Notes under the pieces: generated by a model
The model's input: the letters and a program-made list of their open reading frames with translations, nothing else
Database searches by the model: none
What the model was told of the DNA's origin: nothing
Origin: Rouxiella sp. WC2420
Lineage (GTDB): Bacteria > Pseudomonadota > Gammaproteobacteria > Enterobacterales > Enterobacteriaceae
DNA: 64,000 nucleotides
Assembly (NCBI RefSeq): GCF_041200025.1
Contig: NZ_CP165628.1
Location: forward strand, 496,001-560,000
Direction: 5' to 3'
Position numbers and translations under genes: made by a program
Shown: positions 21,971 through 33,023 of the stretch, one piece after another
How positions within the stretch are numbered: position 1 is the first letter of the stretch
Layout of the letters: each line of letters begins with the position of its first letter

Positions 21971-23008
21971 TCAGAGGCTATCAAAGTTTTTACGCGTTTT
22001 TACATCGGCCATACTTTCAAGGATGCGGTGATAATTATCAAAACGTTCCTCTGCAATTTCGCCTTTGTCGACGGCTTCACGGATGGCACAGCCCGGATCG
22101 CTGCCGTGTTTGCAGTCGCGGAACTTGCAGTAGCCTAGGTAAGGCCTGAATTCGATGAAGCCCTGAGTGATTTGCTCAGGTGCCAGGTGCCACAAACCAA
22201 ACTCGCGAACACCCGGTGAATCGATGACGTCACCGCCGTGCTGGAAGTGGTACAAGCGAGCGGCGGTGGTGGTGTGCTGGCCCAGACCTGAGTTATCGGA
22301 CACGTCATTGACCACAATCTGCTGCTTTTCAGGCGGCAATAACGCGTTGAGCAGGCTGGATTTACCCACGCCCGACTGACCGGCAAAAATGCTTATGCGG
22401 TCGGTCAATGCGGTAATGAACTCTGGCATGCCTTCACCGGTGTAGCTTGAAACCTCTAACACGCGATAATTGATGCGACGATAGATATCCATCATTTCTG
22501 CCACGAATTTGCGGCTTTCATCGTCGAGCAGATCAATTTTATTCAGAACAATCAGCGGCTCGACTTCAACGGTTTCACACGCTACCAGATAGCGATCGAT
22601 GATGTTGAGAGACAGCTCGGGTAAAATAGCCGAGACAATCACGATTTGATCAATGTTGGCGGCGATGGGTTTTACGCCGTCATAGAAATCAGGGCGAGTC
22701 AGTACCGACGTGCGCTCATGCACGGCTTCTACGATGCCCTTGGTATCGGCGTTTTCGCCCGAGCGCCATACAACGCGATCACCGGTTACCAGTGAACGGA
22801 TGGTCCGACGGATATTACAGCGATGCGTGCTGCCGTCGGTAGCTTCAACGTCGGCATGCATCCCGAATCGGCTGATCACCACGCCTTCTTGCGGTTCACC
22901 GTGCAGGGAGTCGTCCAGCTCTTTACGTTTGTCGGTCTTGGTCAGACGACGTTCGTGGTTGGCTTTAACGCGACGTTGTTGCCCTTTTGACAGTTTTATC
23001 TTAGTCAC
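21971..23008 (-). CDS. rsgA: Small ribosomal subunit biogenesis GTPase RsgA
   Basis: A 345-residue, circularly permuted GTPase that checks late maturation of the 30S decoding centre. An N-terminal OB fold is followed by the permuted G motifs in the order G4 (LNKIDLL), G1 ([14 protein letters not shown]), G3 (DSPGVREFG), and a C-terminal zinc-binding region ([14 protein letters not shown]). The start is a GTG with GAGG upstream. It is divergent from orn with 108 bp between start codons. Confidence 0.97.
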   Translation of the reverse strand: MTKIKLSKGQQRRVKANHERRLTKTDKRKELDDSLHGEPQEGVVISRFGMHADVEATDGSTHRCNIRRTIRSLVTGDRVVWRSGENADTKGIVEAVHERTSVLTRPDFYDGVKPIAANIDQIVIVSAILPELSLNIIDRYLVACETVEVEPLIVLNKIDLLDDESRKFVAEMMDIYRRINYRVLEVSSYTGEGMPEFITALTDRISIFAGQSGVGKSSLLNALLPPEKQQIVVNDVSDNSGLGQHTTTAARLYHFQHGGDVIDSPGVREFGLWHLAPEQITQGFIEFRPYLGYCKFRDCKHGSDPGCAIREAVDKGEIAEERFDNYHRILESMADVKTRKNFDSL

Positions 23009-23116
23009 TGCGCCTCACTTGACTGGCTTCAATCGCTCGTTGCGACCAAAAGGGCTATGATACCAGCTATTTCGTATTAATTAACCGTTGTGGGACTATT
23101 CATGACTGGAGTCACT

Positions 23117-23704
23117 ATGTCTTTAACTGATACCAACCTGTCTTTAACTGATACCAACCCGTCTGCAAGTGAGAACAATTTAATCTGGATCGATTTGGAG
23201 ATGACTGGCCTGGATCCAAAACGCGATCGAATCATCGAAATCGCAACGCTGGTCACCGATGCCAATCTCAACGTGCTGGCAGAAGGCCCGGTGATGGCAG
23301 TGTATCAATCCGAGGCGCAGCTGGGGCTCATGGACGAGTGGAACGTGCGCACTCATACCGGCAGCGGGCTGGTGGAACGAGTCAAAGCCAGCACCTTTGA
23401 TGAAAATGCGGCTCAACAGGCGACGATTGAATTCCTTAAAAAGTGGGTACCCGCCGGTAAATCGCCAATCTGTGGCAACAGTGTGGGTCAGGATCGCCGC
23501 TTCCTGTTTAACTACATGCCGGAGCTGGAAGCCTATTTCCACTATCGCTATCTCGATGTCAGTACATTGAAAGAGCTGGCTCGTCGCTGGAAGCCTGAAA
23601 TTCTTGCCGGTTTTACCAAGCAGGGCACACATCAGGCATTGGACGATATCCGCGAGTCGGTTGCTGAACTTGCCTATTATCGTGAGCATTTCATCCAGCT
23701 GTAA
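23117..23704 (+). CDS. orn: Oligoribonuclease
   Basis: A 3'-5' exonuclease of the DEDDh family that degrades 2-5 nt RNA and pGpG. The first DEDD residues are in DLEMTGLDP, and conserved [16 protein letters not shown] and [14 protein letters not shown] follow. The start at 23117 has GGAG 6 nt upstream and gives 195 residues, compared with 181 in E. coli. The extra N-terminus carries a duplicated SLTDTN element caused by a 21-bp tandem repeat; ATG 23102 and GTG 23090 are also in frame. It is divergent from rsgA, and the tRNA-Gly genes follow. Confidence 0.95.
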   Translation: MSLTDTNLSLTDTNPSASENNLIWIDLEMTGLDPKRDRIIEIATLVTDANLNVLAEGPVMAVYQSEAQLGLMDEWNVRTHTGSGLVERVKASTFDENAAQQATIEFLKKWVPAGKSPICGNSVGQDRRFLFNYMPELEAYFHYRYLDVSTLKELARRWKPEILAGFTKQGTHQALDDIRESVAELAYYREHFIQL

Positions 23705-23839
23705 AAGAGTTAAAAATATTTTTCAGAACGCTATGTCGTTCTGAAACCTCAAAATTGCCGGTTAATTGAGCTAATCGTTGTTTTAATCGGCACTTGAACG
23801 ATTTCTTGAATAAAAACGGTTTTTTTTAGGAAAGGGGGC

Positions 23840-23867
23840 TTGCGGGAGCGAAGATTTCTCGTATAAT
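23840..23867 (+). promoter_or_regulatory. Promoter of the tRNA-Gly cluster
   Basis: TTGCGG at 23840-23845 and TATAAT at 23862-23867 with a 16-bp spacer, followed by a GC-rich discriminator (GCGCACC). This is the form of a strong, stringently controlled stable-RNA promoter, about 40 bp before the first tRNA. Confidence 0.8.
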
Positions 23868-23907
23868 GCGCACCCCGTACCGATGAAGAATTTCGTTAGT
23901 ACGCAGA

Positions 23908-23983
<76 letters not shown>

Positions 23984-24065
23984 AATTTTTTTGATTGGTT
24001 TTTCAATCGATTAGATTTAGAAAAAAGAGCAGTAAAGAAAAACGGTAGTAAAAGCACCATGCGAC

Positions 24066-24141
<76 letters not shown>

Positions 24142-24240
24142 AACTTTTCAAATGTTGTACTTGATGAAAAGTGAATGACTCTTCAAACGAAGAGAGTTTA
24201 CTGGAAACAATTTACAACCGATGCACATTGCATCTCCTAA

Positions 24241-24316
<76 letters not shown>

Positions 24317-24617
24317 ATTTTATTCATTCAATCAACACCCCAGTCACCACGCCACTTGCGTGACTTTTCTGTTATTAAAAAAACAGATTGAATTAATTTT
24401 GTGAACAGAGTTATCCACAGATTTAGTTTGTTTTTTGCACTGTTCTTTATTTGATCTTCCAATATTGCCAAAAAATAACTTGCTGATTTTTAAAGATAAA
24501 AAATAAACTCAAAACGTTATAGTGATCTCTTGCGCTTTTTTGTGCAGTTGATCGGCAAAGCATTTTTATTTTTATGCACAGCGAAGAAATTCCGGCTTTT
24601 ACAGAAAAACCTGCGTT
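24317..24617. other. AT-rich gap between tRNA-Gly genes and queG, no gene seen
   Basis: About 300 bp with no credible coding sequence. It must hold the 3' ends of both the tRNA transcript and the convergent queG transcript, but no strong terminator stem with a T run was recognised. One perfect DnaA-box match (TTATCCACA, 24411-24419) occurs; an isolated box is not evidence of an origin. Confidence 0.6.
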
Positions 24618-25775
24618 TTATGCGTCTCTAGGCAGGCCTTTTTCCACAGCGCGGATCAGCCGTTTCTTCTGTGAAGACTGCACTTCTATCTGATGTTCGC
24701 TTCTTCTTGCCGTTTGCTGCGCGATAGCCCACTCGATATGTTCATCCAGCATGCTATTTTCTCCTTTTCTACCTTGCAGCGCTAAAACTATGTTTTCGTC
24801 GTAAGGCGCATTTCCCAGCGCCACCGAAATATTACGCAGCCAGCGTAGATGTCCAATGCGTCGAATCGGCGATCCCTCGGTGATGCGCAGGAACTTCTCT
24901 TCTTTCCAGTTAAATAACTCAATCAATTCTGGGGCATGCAGCGCTGCGCGTGGGCTAAAATCATCTTCGTCAGTCAATTGCGAATAGCGATTCCACGGGC
25001 AAATCAGCTGGCAATCATCGCAGCCATAGATTCGGTTGCCCATTAACGGACGAAATTCTTCAGGAATGGCGCCTTCAAGCTCGATAGTCATATAAGAGAT
25101 ACAGCGGCGGGCATCGACCTGATAAGGCGCGACAATAGCGCCGGTCGGGCAGGTAGTGATACAGGCTACGCAGCGGCCACACTGCTCTTCTTGCGGTTTG
25201 TCGACTGGCAAGGGCAGGTCAATCAGCAGTTCGCCGAGAAAGAACCAGGAGCCAGATTCACGATTTAGAATTAGTGAGTGCTTACCAACCCAGCCAAGTC
25301 CCGCCTTCTCGGCCAATGGGCGTTCCAAAATCGGTGCAGAATCGACAAACGGTCTGAAGGTCAGGGCAGTATCCGGCTGCGATTCACTGCAAAAATTCTG
25401 AATCATGTCGCCGAGTTTTTTCAGCCGCTGGCGCAAGACTTTGTGATAATCACGGCCCAGGGCGTAACGGCTAACATAACCAAGTGTTGGATTATTCAGG
25501 GTTTTCGCAAAAGCAGCCTTAGCGGGCAGATAGTTCATGCGCACGCTTATCACCCGCAGTGTTCCGGGCAGCAGCTCATGAGGACGGGCGCGCAGCATGC
25601 CGTGACGCGCCATCCACTCCATCTCTCCATGATATTGTTTATCAAGCCACTCTTGCAGCTTTGGCTCTTCTACCGACAAGTCGGTATCGCAGATGCCAAC
25701 TTGCTGGAAGCCTAGCGACTGGCCCCATTGCTTGATATGTTGGGCTAATTGACTGAGATCGAGGAGGTGTGTCAT
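24618..25775 (-). CDS. queG: Epoxyqueuosine reductase
   Basis: A 385-residue cobalamin- and iron-sulfur-dependent enzyme for the last step of queuosine synthesis in tRNA, reducing epoxyqueuosine to queuosine. Two [4Fe-4S] ferredoxin-like motifs are visible: CGRCVACITTCPTGAI and, further on, CDDCQLICPWN. Its ATG overlaps the nnr ATG on the opposite strand within the palindrome CATG (25773-25776), so its own upstream signals lie inside nnr codons. Confidence 0.96.
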   Translation of the reverse strand: MTHLLDLSQLAQHIKQWGQSLGFQQVGICDTDLSVEEPKLQEWLDKQYHGEMEWMARHGMLRARPHELLPGTLRVISVRMNYLPAKAAFAKTLNNPTLGYVSRYALGRDYHKVLRQRLKKLGDMIQNFCSESQPDTALTFRPFVDSAPILERPLAEKAGLGWVGKHSLILNRESGSWFFLGELLIDLPLPVDKPQEEQCGRCVACITTCPTGAIVAPYQVDARRCISYMTIELEGAIPEEFRPLMGNRIYGCDDCQLICPWNRYSQLTDEDDFSPRAALHAPELIELFNWKEEKFLRITEGSPIRRIGHLRWLRNISVALGNAPYDENIVLALQGRKGENSMLDEHIEWAIAQQTARRSEHQIEVQSSQKKRLIRAVEKGLPRDA

Positions 25776-27288
25776 GACTAACCAAATTGAAAAACAGAAC
25801 CCGGCAAGTTTACCATACTCCGTCTATTCTGCGGACTGGTTAAGGAAGGCCGAAGCCGATGCTGCCCGCGATAGCGGCCTTTCACTGTTTACATTGATGC
25901 AGCGCGCAGCCGCGGCGGCTTTTCAGCTGGCCCGATCGAAATTTCCCCATGCTACTGAATGGCTGGTGCTTTGTGGGCACGGCAACAACGGCGGTGACGG
26001 CTATGAAGTCGCGCGGCTGGCAAAATTGGCCGGTTTGAATGTTACCGTATTGGCAGTTGACAGTGAAAAGCCGCTTCCCGCTGAAGCAGAGCAGGCCAGA
26101 AGCGCGTGGATTGCGTCAGGCGGTCAGATTGGCGCAATCGCCTCTCCCTGGCCTGAGAACAGCGCGCTTATCGTTGATGCGCTGATGGGCACCGGTCTAG
26201 CTTCGGCGCCGCGAGAGCCGCTGGCTGGCTACATCAAGGCCATCAATCAATATTCCGCGCCAGTAATTTCGCTGGATCTGCCCTCTGGTCTGGCAGCAGA
26301 AACCGGTGCTGCGGCGGGAGAGGTGGTTCGTGCGGCGCTGACGATGACATTTATCGCCTTGAAACCGGGTTTGCTGACCGGGCAGGCCAGAGATTACGTC
26401 GGCGAGTTGCACTGCGACGCACTGGGCCTTCAAAGCTGGCTCAGCGGGCATCGGCCTCTTTTGCAGCGGCTGGATGCCAGGCGGTTGCCGGAATGGCTGC
26501 ATCCGCGTCGTCCGTGCTCCCACAAGGGCGAGCACGGGCATTTACTGCTGGTCGGTGGAGATATCGGTTATGCAGGAGCGATTCGCATGGCTTCAGAATC
26601 CGCACTGCGCGCTGGTGCAGGGATGGTGCGAGTACTCACTCACAAACAACATATTGGCCCGCTGTTGACCGCGCGACCTGAACTGATGGTGCAGGAGCTT
26701 ACTGAAGAATCGATTAAAGCCGGGCTTGAATGGGCCAGCGCGGTGGTAATAGGACCAGGGCTTGGCCAAAATGAGTGGGGTAAATCTGCTTTCAAGCTCC
26801 TCTCCGCTAGCGATAAACCCGCTTTGTGGGATGCGGACGCGCTTAACATGCTGGCAAAAGCTCCCGAGAAACGGCAAAATCGCGTCTTGACGCCTCATCC
26901 CGGTGAAGCAGCCCGACTTTTGGACTGTTCAGTCAAAGATATTGAAAGCGATCGCTTACTTTCATTGCATCGCCTGGTGCAGCGCTATGGCGGCGTGGTG
27001 GTATTGAAAGGCGCAGGCACGCTGATTGGCTCGCAAGAGGGGCAAATTGCACTTGCCGATGTCGGTAACGCGGGTATGGCCAGCGGCGGAATGGGTGATA
27101 TCCTTTCAGGCATTATTGGCGGTCTGCTCGCTCAGAAGTTATCTTTTTATAATGCAGCATGCGCTGGAACAGTCGTTCACGGCACGGCGGCGGATATCAT
27201 TGCTCAACGCCAGGGCACGCGCGGCATGCTGGCAACGGATTTGTTACATTGGATAGCCCCGACGGTTAATCCTGACCTTAAAAAATAG
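25774..27288 (+). CDS. nnr: Bifunctional NAD(P)HX epimerase/dehydratase
   Basis: A 504-residue metabolite-repair enzyme. The N-terminal YjeF domain (about 15-220; CGHGNNGGDGYEVARLAKLAG) epimerises damaged NAD(P)HX, and the C-terminal ribokinase-like domain (about 235-500; GPGLGQNEWG, LTPHPGEAARLL, GNAGMASGGMGDILSGI) is the ADP-dependent dehydratase. A near-perfect AGGAGG lies 6 nt before the ATG, inside the start of the divergent queG. It is followed by tsaE after 9 bp and probably begins the nnr-tsaE-amiB-mutL-miaA-hfq series. Confidence 0.96.
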   Translation: MTNQIEKQNPASLPYSVYSADWLRKAEADAARDSGLSLFTLMQRAAAAAFQLARSKFPHATEWLVLCGHGNNGGDGYEVARLAKLAGLNVTVLAVDSEKPLPAEAEQARSAWIASGGQIGAIASPWPENSALIVDALMGTGLASAPREPLAGYIKAINQYSAPVISLDLPSGLAAETGAAAGEVVRAALTMTFIALKPGLLTGQARDYVGELHCDALGLQSWLSGHRPLLQRLDARRLPEWLHPRRPCSHKGEHGHLLLVGGDIGYAGAIRMASESALRAGAGMVRVLTHKQHIGPLLTARPELMVQELTEESIKAGLEWASAVVIGPGLGQNEWGKSAFKLLSASDKPALWDADALNMLAKAPEKRQNRVLTPHPGEAARLLDCSVKDIESDRLLSLHRLVQRYGGVVVLKGAGTLIGSQEGQIALADVGNAGMASGGMGDILSGIIGGLLAQKLSFYNAACAGTVVHGTAADIIAQRQGTRGMLATDLLHWIAPTVNPDLKK

Positions 27289-27297
27289 AAATCACCC

Positions 27298-27765
27298 ATG
27301 AATCAAATTAACTTACCTTTGCCCGATGAAGCTGCCACCCTGAAGCTTGGGGCTGATTTAGCCAACGCCTGCACTGGCGCGACTGTCATTCATCTCTTTG
27401 GCGATCTGGGTGCCGGAAAAACCACCTTTAGTCGTGGTTTTCTGCAGGCTCGCGGTCATCAAGGCAATGTAAAAAGCCCAACCTATACCCTGGTCGAGCC
27501 TTATCAGCTTCATCCGATGGCGGTCTATCATTTTGACCTGTATCGTCTCGCCGACCCCGAGGAGCTTGAGTTCATGGGCATTCGCGACTACTTCACCGAA
27601 GACGCGATTTGCCTGGTTGAATGGCCTCAGCAAGGTGCGGGCGTTTTACCCGATCCCGACCTGGAACTGACGCTTGCCTATCAGTCAGAAGGCAGATTGG
27701 CGACCATCAAAGCTGTTTCAGAGGCAGGTAACCGTTTACTGCAGATGCTACAAAAGCAAGGATAA
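27298..27765 (+). CDS. tsaE: tRNA threonylcarbamoyladenosine biosynthesis ATPase TsaE
   Basis: A 155-residue P-loop protein that works with TsaB, TsaC and TsaD to make t6A37 in tRNAs reading ANN codons. The Walker A motif is [14 protein letters not shown], followed by the conserved [11 protein letters not shown] and HFDLYRL. It lies between nnr and amiB in an unbroken run, only 7 bp before amiB. Confidence 0.97.
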   Translation: MNQINLPLPDEAATLKLGADLANACTGATVIHLFGDLGAGKTTFSRGFLQARGHQGNVKSPTYTLVEPYQLHPMAVYHFDLYRLADPEELEFMGIRDYFTEDAICLVEWPQQGAGVLPDPDLELTLAYQSEGRLATIKAVSEAGNRLLQMLQKQG

Positions 27766-27772
27766 TGCTGTA

Positions 27773-29545
27773 ATGATTCAATGCGTTAACAGATTTTGGA
27801 AAAGCGTCGCGACGAGTGTGTTGCTCGCCGTGGCAGTGATGATACCTGCTCTCACCGTTCCTGCTTTTGGCGCAGGGATGAAAAACATCAATGTTTCCAA
27901 CGGGAGTACGCAATCTACCGTTACCATCGATTTTGATGGCAAGCCTGACTATTCATTCTTCCCGCTGCACAGTCCAGAACGGGTGGTTATTGATATCAAG
28001 CAAGATGGCGTAATGCGTGGGTTACCGCTGAACTTTAGCGGGCAAAATCTGGTTAAGCGGGTGCGCGCGAGTACGCCAGCGGAGGCCAAAACGCAGCGTC
28101 TGGTGTTTGAGTTAACGCAAAAAGTCAGGACCAATGCTCAGGTCCATCAGGATGGCAGCCAATACACGGTGATCTTTACGCTAAATGCGGCCACCGCGCA
28201 GCGTAATACCTCGCCAACGATTTCGCGGGTGCAGACCGTCAGCAGGCCGTTACCAGCACCTTCGTCGAGCGCCAATCCGTTTGACGGCGATAAAACAACG
28301 GTGGCGATCAGCGGTAAAGTTCCTGCGGCCAATTTAACGCCGCGTACCGTGGGCACCACCTCTGATAACCAAATCATCGTGGCAATCGATGCAGGTCACG
28401 GTGGACAAGATCCAGGCGCCCAGGGCGTGGGCGGGTTGAAAGAGAAAAACGTGACTATTGCCATTGCCCGCAAGCTGCAGGCAGAAATGGCGCAGGATCC
28501 GATGTTCAAGCCGGTACTGACCCGTGACGGCGACTATTTCATTTCGGTGATGGGCCGTTCGGACGTGGCGCGTAAAAAAGGTGCCAATCTGCTGGTATCA
28601 ATCCACGCCGATGCCGCACCAAATCGCAGCGCCAGCGGGGCCTCGGTCTGGGTACTTTCCAACCGTCGCGCCAACAGCGAAATGGGTAACTGGCTGGAGC
28701 AGCACGAGAAGCAGTCAGAATTGCTGGGAGGCGCGGGGGACATGCTGGCCAACACCGCCTCTGATCCCTATCTGAGCCAGGCGGTATTGGATCTTCAGTT
28801 CGGCCATTCGCAACGCGTGGGCTACGACGTCGCGGTAAAAGTCTTACAGCAGCTGCGCAAAGTTGGCGCGTTGCACAAGGCGAAACCAGAGCACGCCAGC
28901 CTAGGCGTGTTGCGTTCGCCGGATATCCCTTCTCTGTTGGTCGAGACGGGCTTTATCAGTAATCCAAGCGGGGAGCGGCTGCTGGGCAGCAGCGCGTATC
29001 AGGATAAAATTGCTCATGCCATCTATGAAGGCCTGCGCAATTATTTCCTGTCGCATCCGTTACAAACCGGCCCAAAGGTCGAAAACCGACCGTTGCTGGC
29101 CAACGCAACGGCGGTCAATAACTCAGCGCCTGACAGTGCGTCCCTAAGCCAGCCCGGGCCGATTGAAACCACGGCAGCACTTGGCGGCGCGACGCAGATT
29201 CACAAGGTAGTACGTGGCGAAACGCTAACCGGGATTGCAGCACATTACGGTACAACCAACGGCACGCTGCGCGATCTCAACAAGCTCAAGAAAGATGGCG
29301 TATGGGTCGGGCAACGGCTGAAAGTGCCGGCAGGCAGTGTGGCGGCATCACAAAATACTACTGCCAAAGTCACCAGCACTCATGGGGCGAAGAAAAAAGC
29401 GGCAAGGCATAAAGTGGTGCGCGGTGACACGCTGTCGGCGATTGCTTCGCACTACGGTGTTAGCATGAGTGAAATCAGAACTGCTAATCATATGAAAACC
29501 GGTGACGTACAGTTGGGGCAAACGCTGACGATTCCGCAGTCCTGA
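27773..29545 (+). CDS. amiB: N-acetylmuramoyl-L-alanine amidase AmiB
   Basis: A periplasmic zinc amidase of 590 residues that splits septal peptidoglycan and is activated by EnvC. The signal peptide ends near VPAFGA (about 1-37); the septum-targeting AMIN domain spans about 37-135, and the Amidase_3 domain about 202-425 with zinc and catalytic motifs [20 protein letters not shown] and [10 protein letters not shown]. Two LysM peptidoglycan-binding modules follow (about 476-520 and 544-589); E. coli AmiB, at 445 residues, has one. The ATG at 27773 is chosen because the longer reading frame runs back into tsaE. A linker rich in T, S and A separates the domains. Confidence 0.95.
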   Translation: MIQCVNRFWKSVATSVLLAVAVMIPALTVPAFGAGMKNINVSNGSTQSTVTIDFDGKPDYSFFPLHSPERVVIDIKQDGVMRGLPLNFSGQNLVKRVRASTPAEAKTQRLVFELTQKVRTNAQVHQDGSQYTVIFTLNAATAQRNTSPTISRVQTVSRPLPAPSSSANPFDGDKTTVAISGKVPAANLTPRTVGTTSDNQIIVAIDAGHGGQDPGAQGVGGLKEKNVTIAIARKLQAEMAQDPMFKPVLTRDGDYFISVMGRSDVARKKGANLLVSIHADAAPNRSASGASVWVLSNRRANSEMGNWLEQHEKQSELLGGAGDMLANTASDPYLSQAVLDLQFGHSQRVGYDVAVKVLQQLRKVGALHKAKPEHASLGVLRSPDIPSLLVETGFISNPSGERLLGSSAYQDKIAHAIYEGLRNYFLSHPLQTGPKVENRPLLANATAVNNSAPDSASLSQPGPIETTAALGGATQIHKVVRGETLTGIAAHYGTTNGTLRDLNKLKKDGVWVGQRLKVPAGSVAASQNTTAKVTSTHGAKKKAARHKVVRGDTLSAIASHYGVSMSEIRTANHMKTGDVQLGQTLTIPQS

Positions 29546-29585
29546 TCGCGCGTTAATATCATTTATCGAGACTACAGGAGCGGCT

Positions 29586-31568
29586 ATGCCGATTCGGGTA
29601 CTGCCACCGCAGCTGGCAAATCAGATAGCCGCAGGTGAGGTTGTTGAACGGCCCGCGTCGGTAGTTAAAGAGCTGGTCGAAAATAGTCTCGATGCGGGTG
29701 CCACGCGAATTGATATTGATATCGATCGCGGCGGCGCCAAGCTGATCCGCATCCGCGATAACGGCTGTGGTATTAGTAAAGACGAGTTGGCGTTGGCGTT
29801 GGCGCGGCATGCGACCAGTAAAATCAGCTCGCTTGATGACCTTGAAGCCATCCTTAGTCTGGGTTTTCGCGGTGAGGCGTTGGCCAGTATCAGCTCGGTT
29901 TCTCGTCTGATGCTGACTTCGCGGACTGCCACGCAGGATGAAGCCTGGCAGGCCTACGCCGAGGGGCGTGACATGGCGGTAACGGTAAAACCGGCCGCGC
30001 ATCCGCAAGGCTCAACCGTTGAAGTGCTGGATTTATTTTATAACACCCCGGCGCGACGCAAGTTTATGCGTACCGAGAAAACGGAATTTACTCACATTGA
30101 TGAGGTAGTGCGGCGCATTGCGCTGGCCCGTTTTGATGTGTCATTCAATCTGAGCCATAACGGCAAGCTGATGCGGCAGTATCGCGCGGTGAAAGATCCG
30201 GCGCAAACTTCGCGTCGGCTGGCCAGTATTTGCAGCACCACCTTTGTTGAGCATGCTTTGGAAGTCGAGTGGAGCCACGGTGATTTGGCGATCCACGGCT
30301 GGGTGGCCGATCCCGCCGGATCGCGTAATCTCACCGACATGCAATATTGTTACGTGAATAATCGCATGATGAAAGACCGGCTGATCAATCACGCGATCCG
30401 CCAGGCCTATCAGGATCAGCTTAAAGATGATCAACAACCGGCCTACGTTCTGTATCTCGATGTTGATCCGCATCAGGTAGATGTCAACGTGCATCCCGCG
30501 AAGCATGAGGTGCGTTTCCATCAGTCTCGGTTGGTGCATGATTTTATCTATCAGGCAGTTGTCTCAGTATTGCAGCAGGCCGGATCGCCAATGCTGGATA
30601 CCACTGAACCTCAGGAAGAAACGCCGCGCTGGCAGCCCGAAAACCGGCAGGCCGCAGGAGGGAATCATTTCGCTCGGCCGTCTGAAAACCCTGCAAAAGT
30701 CGAATCAGCGCGTGCTAAACCTCATGCGGGCGGATCATCGTCGTCTTCTGGCGTCTCATCTCAGAGCAAAGCCATTTTCCCTGAAACATCGCGCTCGGCC
30801 CATTTACGTGAGCCAGCGCAGCGTTTTACCGAGGGAAATCCTTACAGTAAGCCGCAGGGCGAGCTTTATCAGCGTCTGCTGCAGCCAACTGAAAGTCCGG
30901 ATTATCAGGTATCGCTGCCGTCGGTGGCAGAAAAGGCTTCCGGAGCAGAAACCGCAGCCCAAAAGCCCACTGCTGCGGGGGGGCAAAAGGCCGAAAATGC
31001 CCTTGAAGGACACAGCCAAAGCTTTGGTCGAGTGATGACGGTTTGCGCATCAAGCTATGCGCTACTGGAGCGTGGTCAAAAATTAGTGCTTTTATCGCTG
31101 CCGGTGGCAGAAAGATGGTTGAAAACGGCCCAGCTGACCCCCACTTCTGAAGGATTGAAGCCTCAGCCGTTGCTTATTCCGGTGAAACTGAACCTCAGTA
31201 AAGAGGAACGCGTGGCGTTTACCCGCCATCAAGCTATGTTTCAGCACTTTGGCATTGAGATGCAGCTTGAGCAGCAGCGTGGGACCTTACGCACAGTACC
31301 TTTACCATTACGCCAACAAAATTTACAAAAGTTGATACCCGACCTGTTAGCATATGTTTCAGTCATGCAGGAAATCACTCCTGATGCGGTAGCTATGTGG
31401 TTTGCCCGCAGTATTGGCAGTGAACATGAAGTCTGGACGGTATCACAAGCTATACAATTACTTACGGACGTTGAGCGACTTTGCCCCCAGTTGGTCAAAT
31501 CTCCACCTTCCGGACTCTTGCAACCTGTTGATTTACAGCCGGCCTTGGCGGCTTTCAAGCATGACTGA
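29586..31568 (+). CDS. mutL: DNA mismatch repair protein MutL
   Basis: A 660-residue mismatch-repair matchmaker linking MutS to MutH and UvrD. The N-terminal GHKL ATPase is intact: [24 protein letters not shown] and [11 protein letters not shown] serine- and proline-rich linker (about 335-470) joins the C-terminal dimerisation domain. I saw no DQHAxxE endonuclease motif, as expected in organisms that use MutH. The ribosome binding site AGGAG is well placed. The last 8 bp overlap miaA. Confidence 0.98.
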   Translation: MPIRVLPPQLANQIAAGEVVERPASVVKELVENSLDAGATRIDIDIDRGGAKLIRIRDNGCGISKDELALALARHATSKISSLDDLEAILSLGFRGEALASISSVSRLMLTSRTATQDEAWQAYAEGRDMAVTVKPAAHPQGSTVEVLDLFYNTPARRKFMRTEKTEFTHIDEVVRRIALARFDVSFNLSHNGKLMRQYRAVKDPAQTSRRLASICSTTFVEHALEVEWSHGDLAIHGWVADPAGSRNLTDMQYCYVNNRMMKDRLINHAIRQAYQDQLKDDQQPAYVLYLDVDPHQVDVNVHPAKHEVRFHQSRLVHDFIYQAVVSVLQQAGSPMLDTTEPQEETPRWQPENRQAAGGNHFARPSENPAKVESARAKPHAGGSSSSSGVSSQSKAIFPETSRSAHLREPAQRFTEGNPYSKPQGELYQRLLQPTESPDYQVSLPSVAEKASGAETAAQKPTAAGGQKAENALEGHSQSFGRVMTVCASSYALLERGQKLVLLSLPVAERWLKTAQLTPTSEGLKPQPLLIPVKLNLSKEERVAFTRHQAMFQHFGIEMQLEQQRGTLRTVPLPLRQQNLQKLIPDLLAYVSVMQEITPDAVAMWFARSIGSEHEVWTVSQAIQLLTDVERLCPQLVKSPPSGLLQPVDLQPALAAFKHD

Positions 31569-32502
31569 TTCAGAAAATACAGCACTTCCTCCTGCAATTT
31601 TTATTATGGGCCCTACGGCTTCGGGCAAAACTGCCTTGGCGATGGCCCTGCGCCAGCAGCTTCCAGTTGAACTTATCAGCGTTGATTCTGCTCTTATCTA
31701 CAAGGGCATGGATATTGGCACCGCTAAGCCGACGCCCGAAGAACTGGTAGAAGCACCGCACCGCCTTATTGACATCCTCGATCCGGCACAATCTTATTCG
31801 GCAGCTGATTTCCGCGCCGATGCGCTGCGTGAAATGCAGGAAATCACCGCGCGTAAGAAAATTCCGTTATTGGTCGGCGGAACAATGCTTTATTACAAGG
31901 CCTTGCTGGAAGGGCTTTCTCCCCTTCCTCCGGCGGATCCTCTGGTGCGTGAGCGTATAGAGGCTGAGGCGGCGGAGCAGGGATGGGAAGTGCTGCATCA
32001 GAAATTAAGTGAAATAGATCCGGTTTCGGCAATGCGAATTCATCCGAATGATCCTCAGAGACTCTCCAGAGCACTGGAAGTTTTTTATATTTCGGGTAAA
32101 ACTTTAACGGAACTCGTTAAAATTTCGGGTGAAGCTCTACCTTACCGGGTACATCAATTTGCGATTGCACCTACGAGTCGCCAATTGTTGCACGATCGTA
32201 TTGAATTGCGTTTTCGGCAGATGGTTGCCAATGGATTTGAAGACGAGGCGAGAGCGCTATTCACTCGAGGTGATTTGCATACGGACATGCCTTCCGTTCG
32301 TTGTGTCGGTTACCGCCAGATGTGGTCATATTTTTCTGGTGAAATCGACTACGATGAAATGGTTTATCGTGGTGTTTGTGCGACACGGCAGCTGGCCAAA
32401 CGCCAAATGACTTGGTTGCGCGGTTGGGAGAACGTAGAGTGGCTTGATTCAGAGAAGCCAGAAGAAGCTTTAAACCGTGTAATTCAGGTTGTTAGTGCAT
32501 AG
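31561..32502 (+). CDS. miaA: tRNA dimethylallyltransferase MiaA
   Basis: A 313-residue enzyme that transfers the dimethylallyl group to A37 of tRNAs reading UNN codons, the first step to ms2i6A. The P-loop is [12 protein letters not shown], with [16 protein letters not shown] next. The start at 31561 overlaps the mutL end by 8 bp; the longer frame from 31402 lies inside mutL. In E. coli hfq promoters lie in and around miaA, so similar internal promoters are likely here. Confidence 0.97.
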   Translation: MTDSENTALPPAIFIMGPTASGKTALAMALRQQLPVELISVDSALIYKGMDIGTAKPTPEELVEAPHRLIDILDPAQSYSAADFRADALREMQEITARKKIPLLVGGTMLYYKALLEGLSPLPPADPLVRERIEAEAAEQGWEVLHQKLSEIDPVSAMRIHPNDPQRLSRALEVFYISGKTLTELVKISGEALPYRVHQFAIAPTSRQLLHDRIELRFRQMVANGFEDEARALFTRGDLHTDMPSVRCVGYRQMWSYFSGEIDYDEMVYRGVCATRQLAKRQMTWLRGWENVEWLDSEKPEEALNRVIQVVSA

Positions 32503-32616
32503 GTTGGATGATTGTGTACAATTGATAAGTACTCAACGCGCAAATTTTTTATGTGATTTATTTTCGAGCTTCTAGGCTCTAAGTTACAAACAACAAACAA
32601 ATAAGGAAAAGATAGA

Positions 32617-32925
32617 ATGGCTAAGGGGCAATCTTTGCAAGATCCGTTCCTGAACGCATTGCGTCGCGAACGTGTTCCGGTTTCTATTTACTTGGTGAAT
32701 GGTATTAAGCTGCAAGGCCAGATTGAGTCTTTCGATCAGTTTGTGATTCTTTTGAAAAACACGGTAAGCCAGATGGTGTACAAACACGCTATCTCCACCG
32801 TTGTTCCTTCGCGCCCAGTTTCTCATCACAGTAATAATCCAGGTGGTGGTACTACCAATAACTATCATCATGGTAGCGCACCGACTGCTCCACAGCAGCC
32901 GCAGGATGGCGATGACGCCGAATAA
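32617..32925 (+). CDS. hfq: RNA chaperone Hfq
   Basis: A 102-residue Sm-like protein forming a hexamer that pairs small RNAs with mRNAs. The Sm1 and Sm2 motifs are intact ([31 protein letters not shown]), followed by a flexible tail rich in H, N and G and an acidic C-terminal tip (DGDDAE). It starts 114 bp after miaA, leaving room for its own promoters. Confidence 0.98.
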   Translation: MAKGQSLQDPFLNALRRERVPVSIYLVNGIKLQGQIESFDQFVILLKNTVSQMVYKHAISTVVPSRPVSHHSNNPGGGTTNNYHHGSAPTAPQQPQDGDDAE

Positions 32926-32945
32926 GGCGCACAGCTATTCAATCT

Positions 32946-33003
32946 CGAAGGGGTTCATAAGGGGTTTAATACCACTTATGTGCCCCTCGTTGAATTTTTT
33001 TTC
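32946..33003 (+). terminator. Probable attenuating terminator between hfq and hflX
   Basis: A long imperfect stem (CGAAGGGG...CATAAG.GG pairing with CC.CTTATG...CCCCTCG) is followed after a few bases by eight T. It lies between the hfq stop and the hflX start and would reduce read-through into hflX. Confidence 0.65.
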
Positions 33004-33023
33004 TCAATTGAGAGGTCACACGC

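Noticed and set aside
24411-24419. Perfect DnaA box TTATCCACA, possible origin
   Set aside because: A single box without a cluster of boxes, AT-rich 13-mers or dnaA/gidA neighbours is expected by chance and common in chromosomes.
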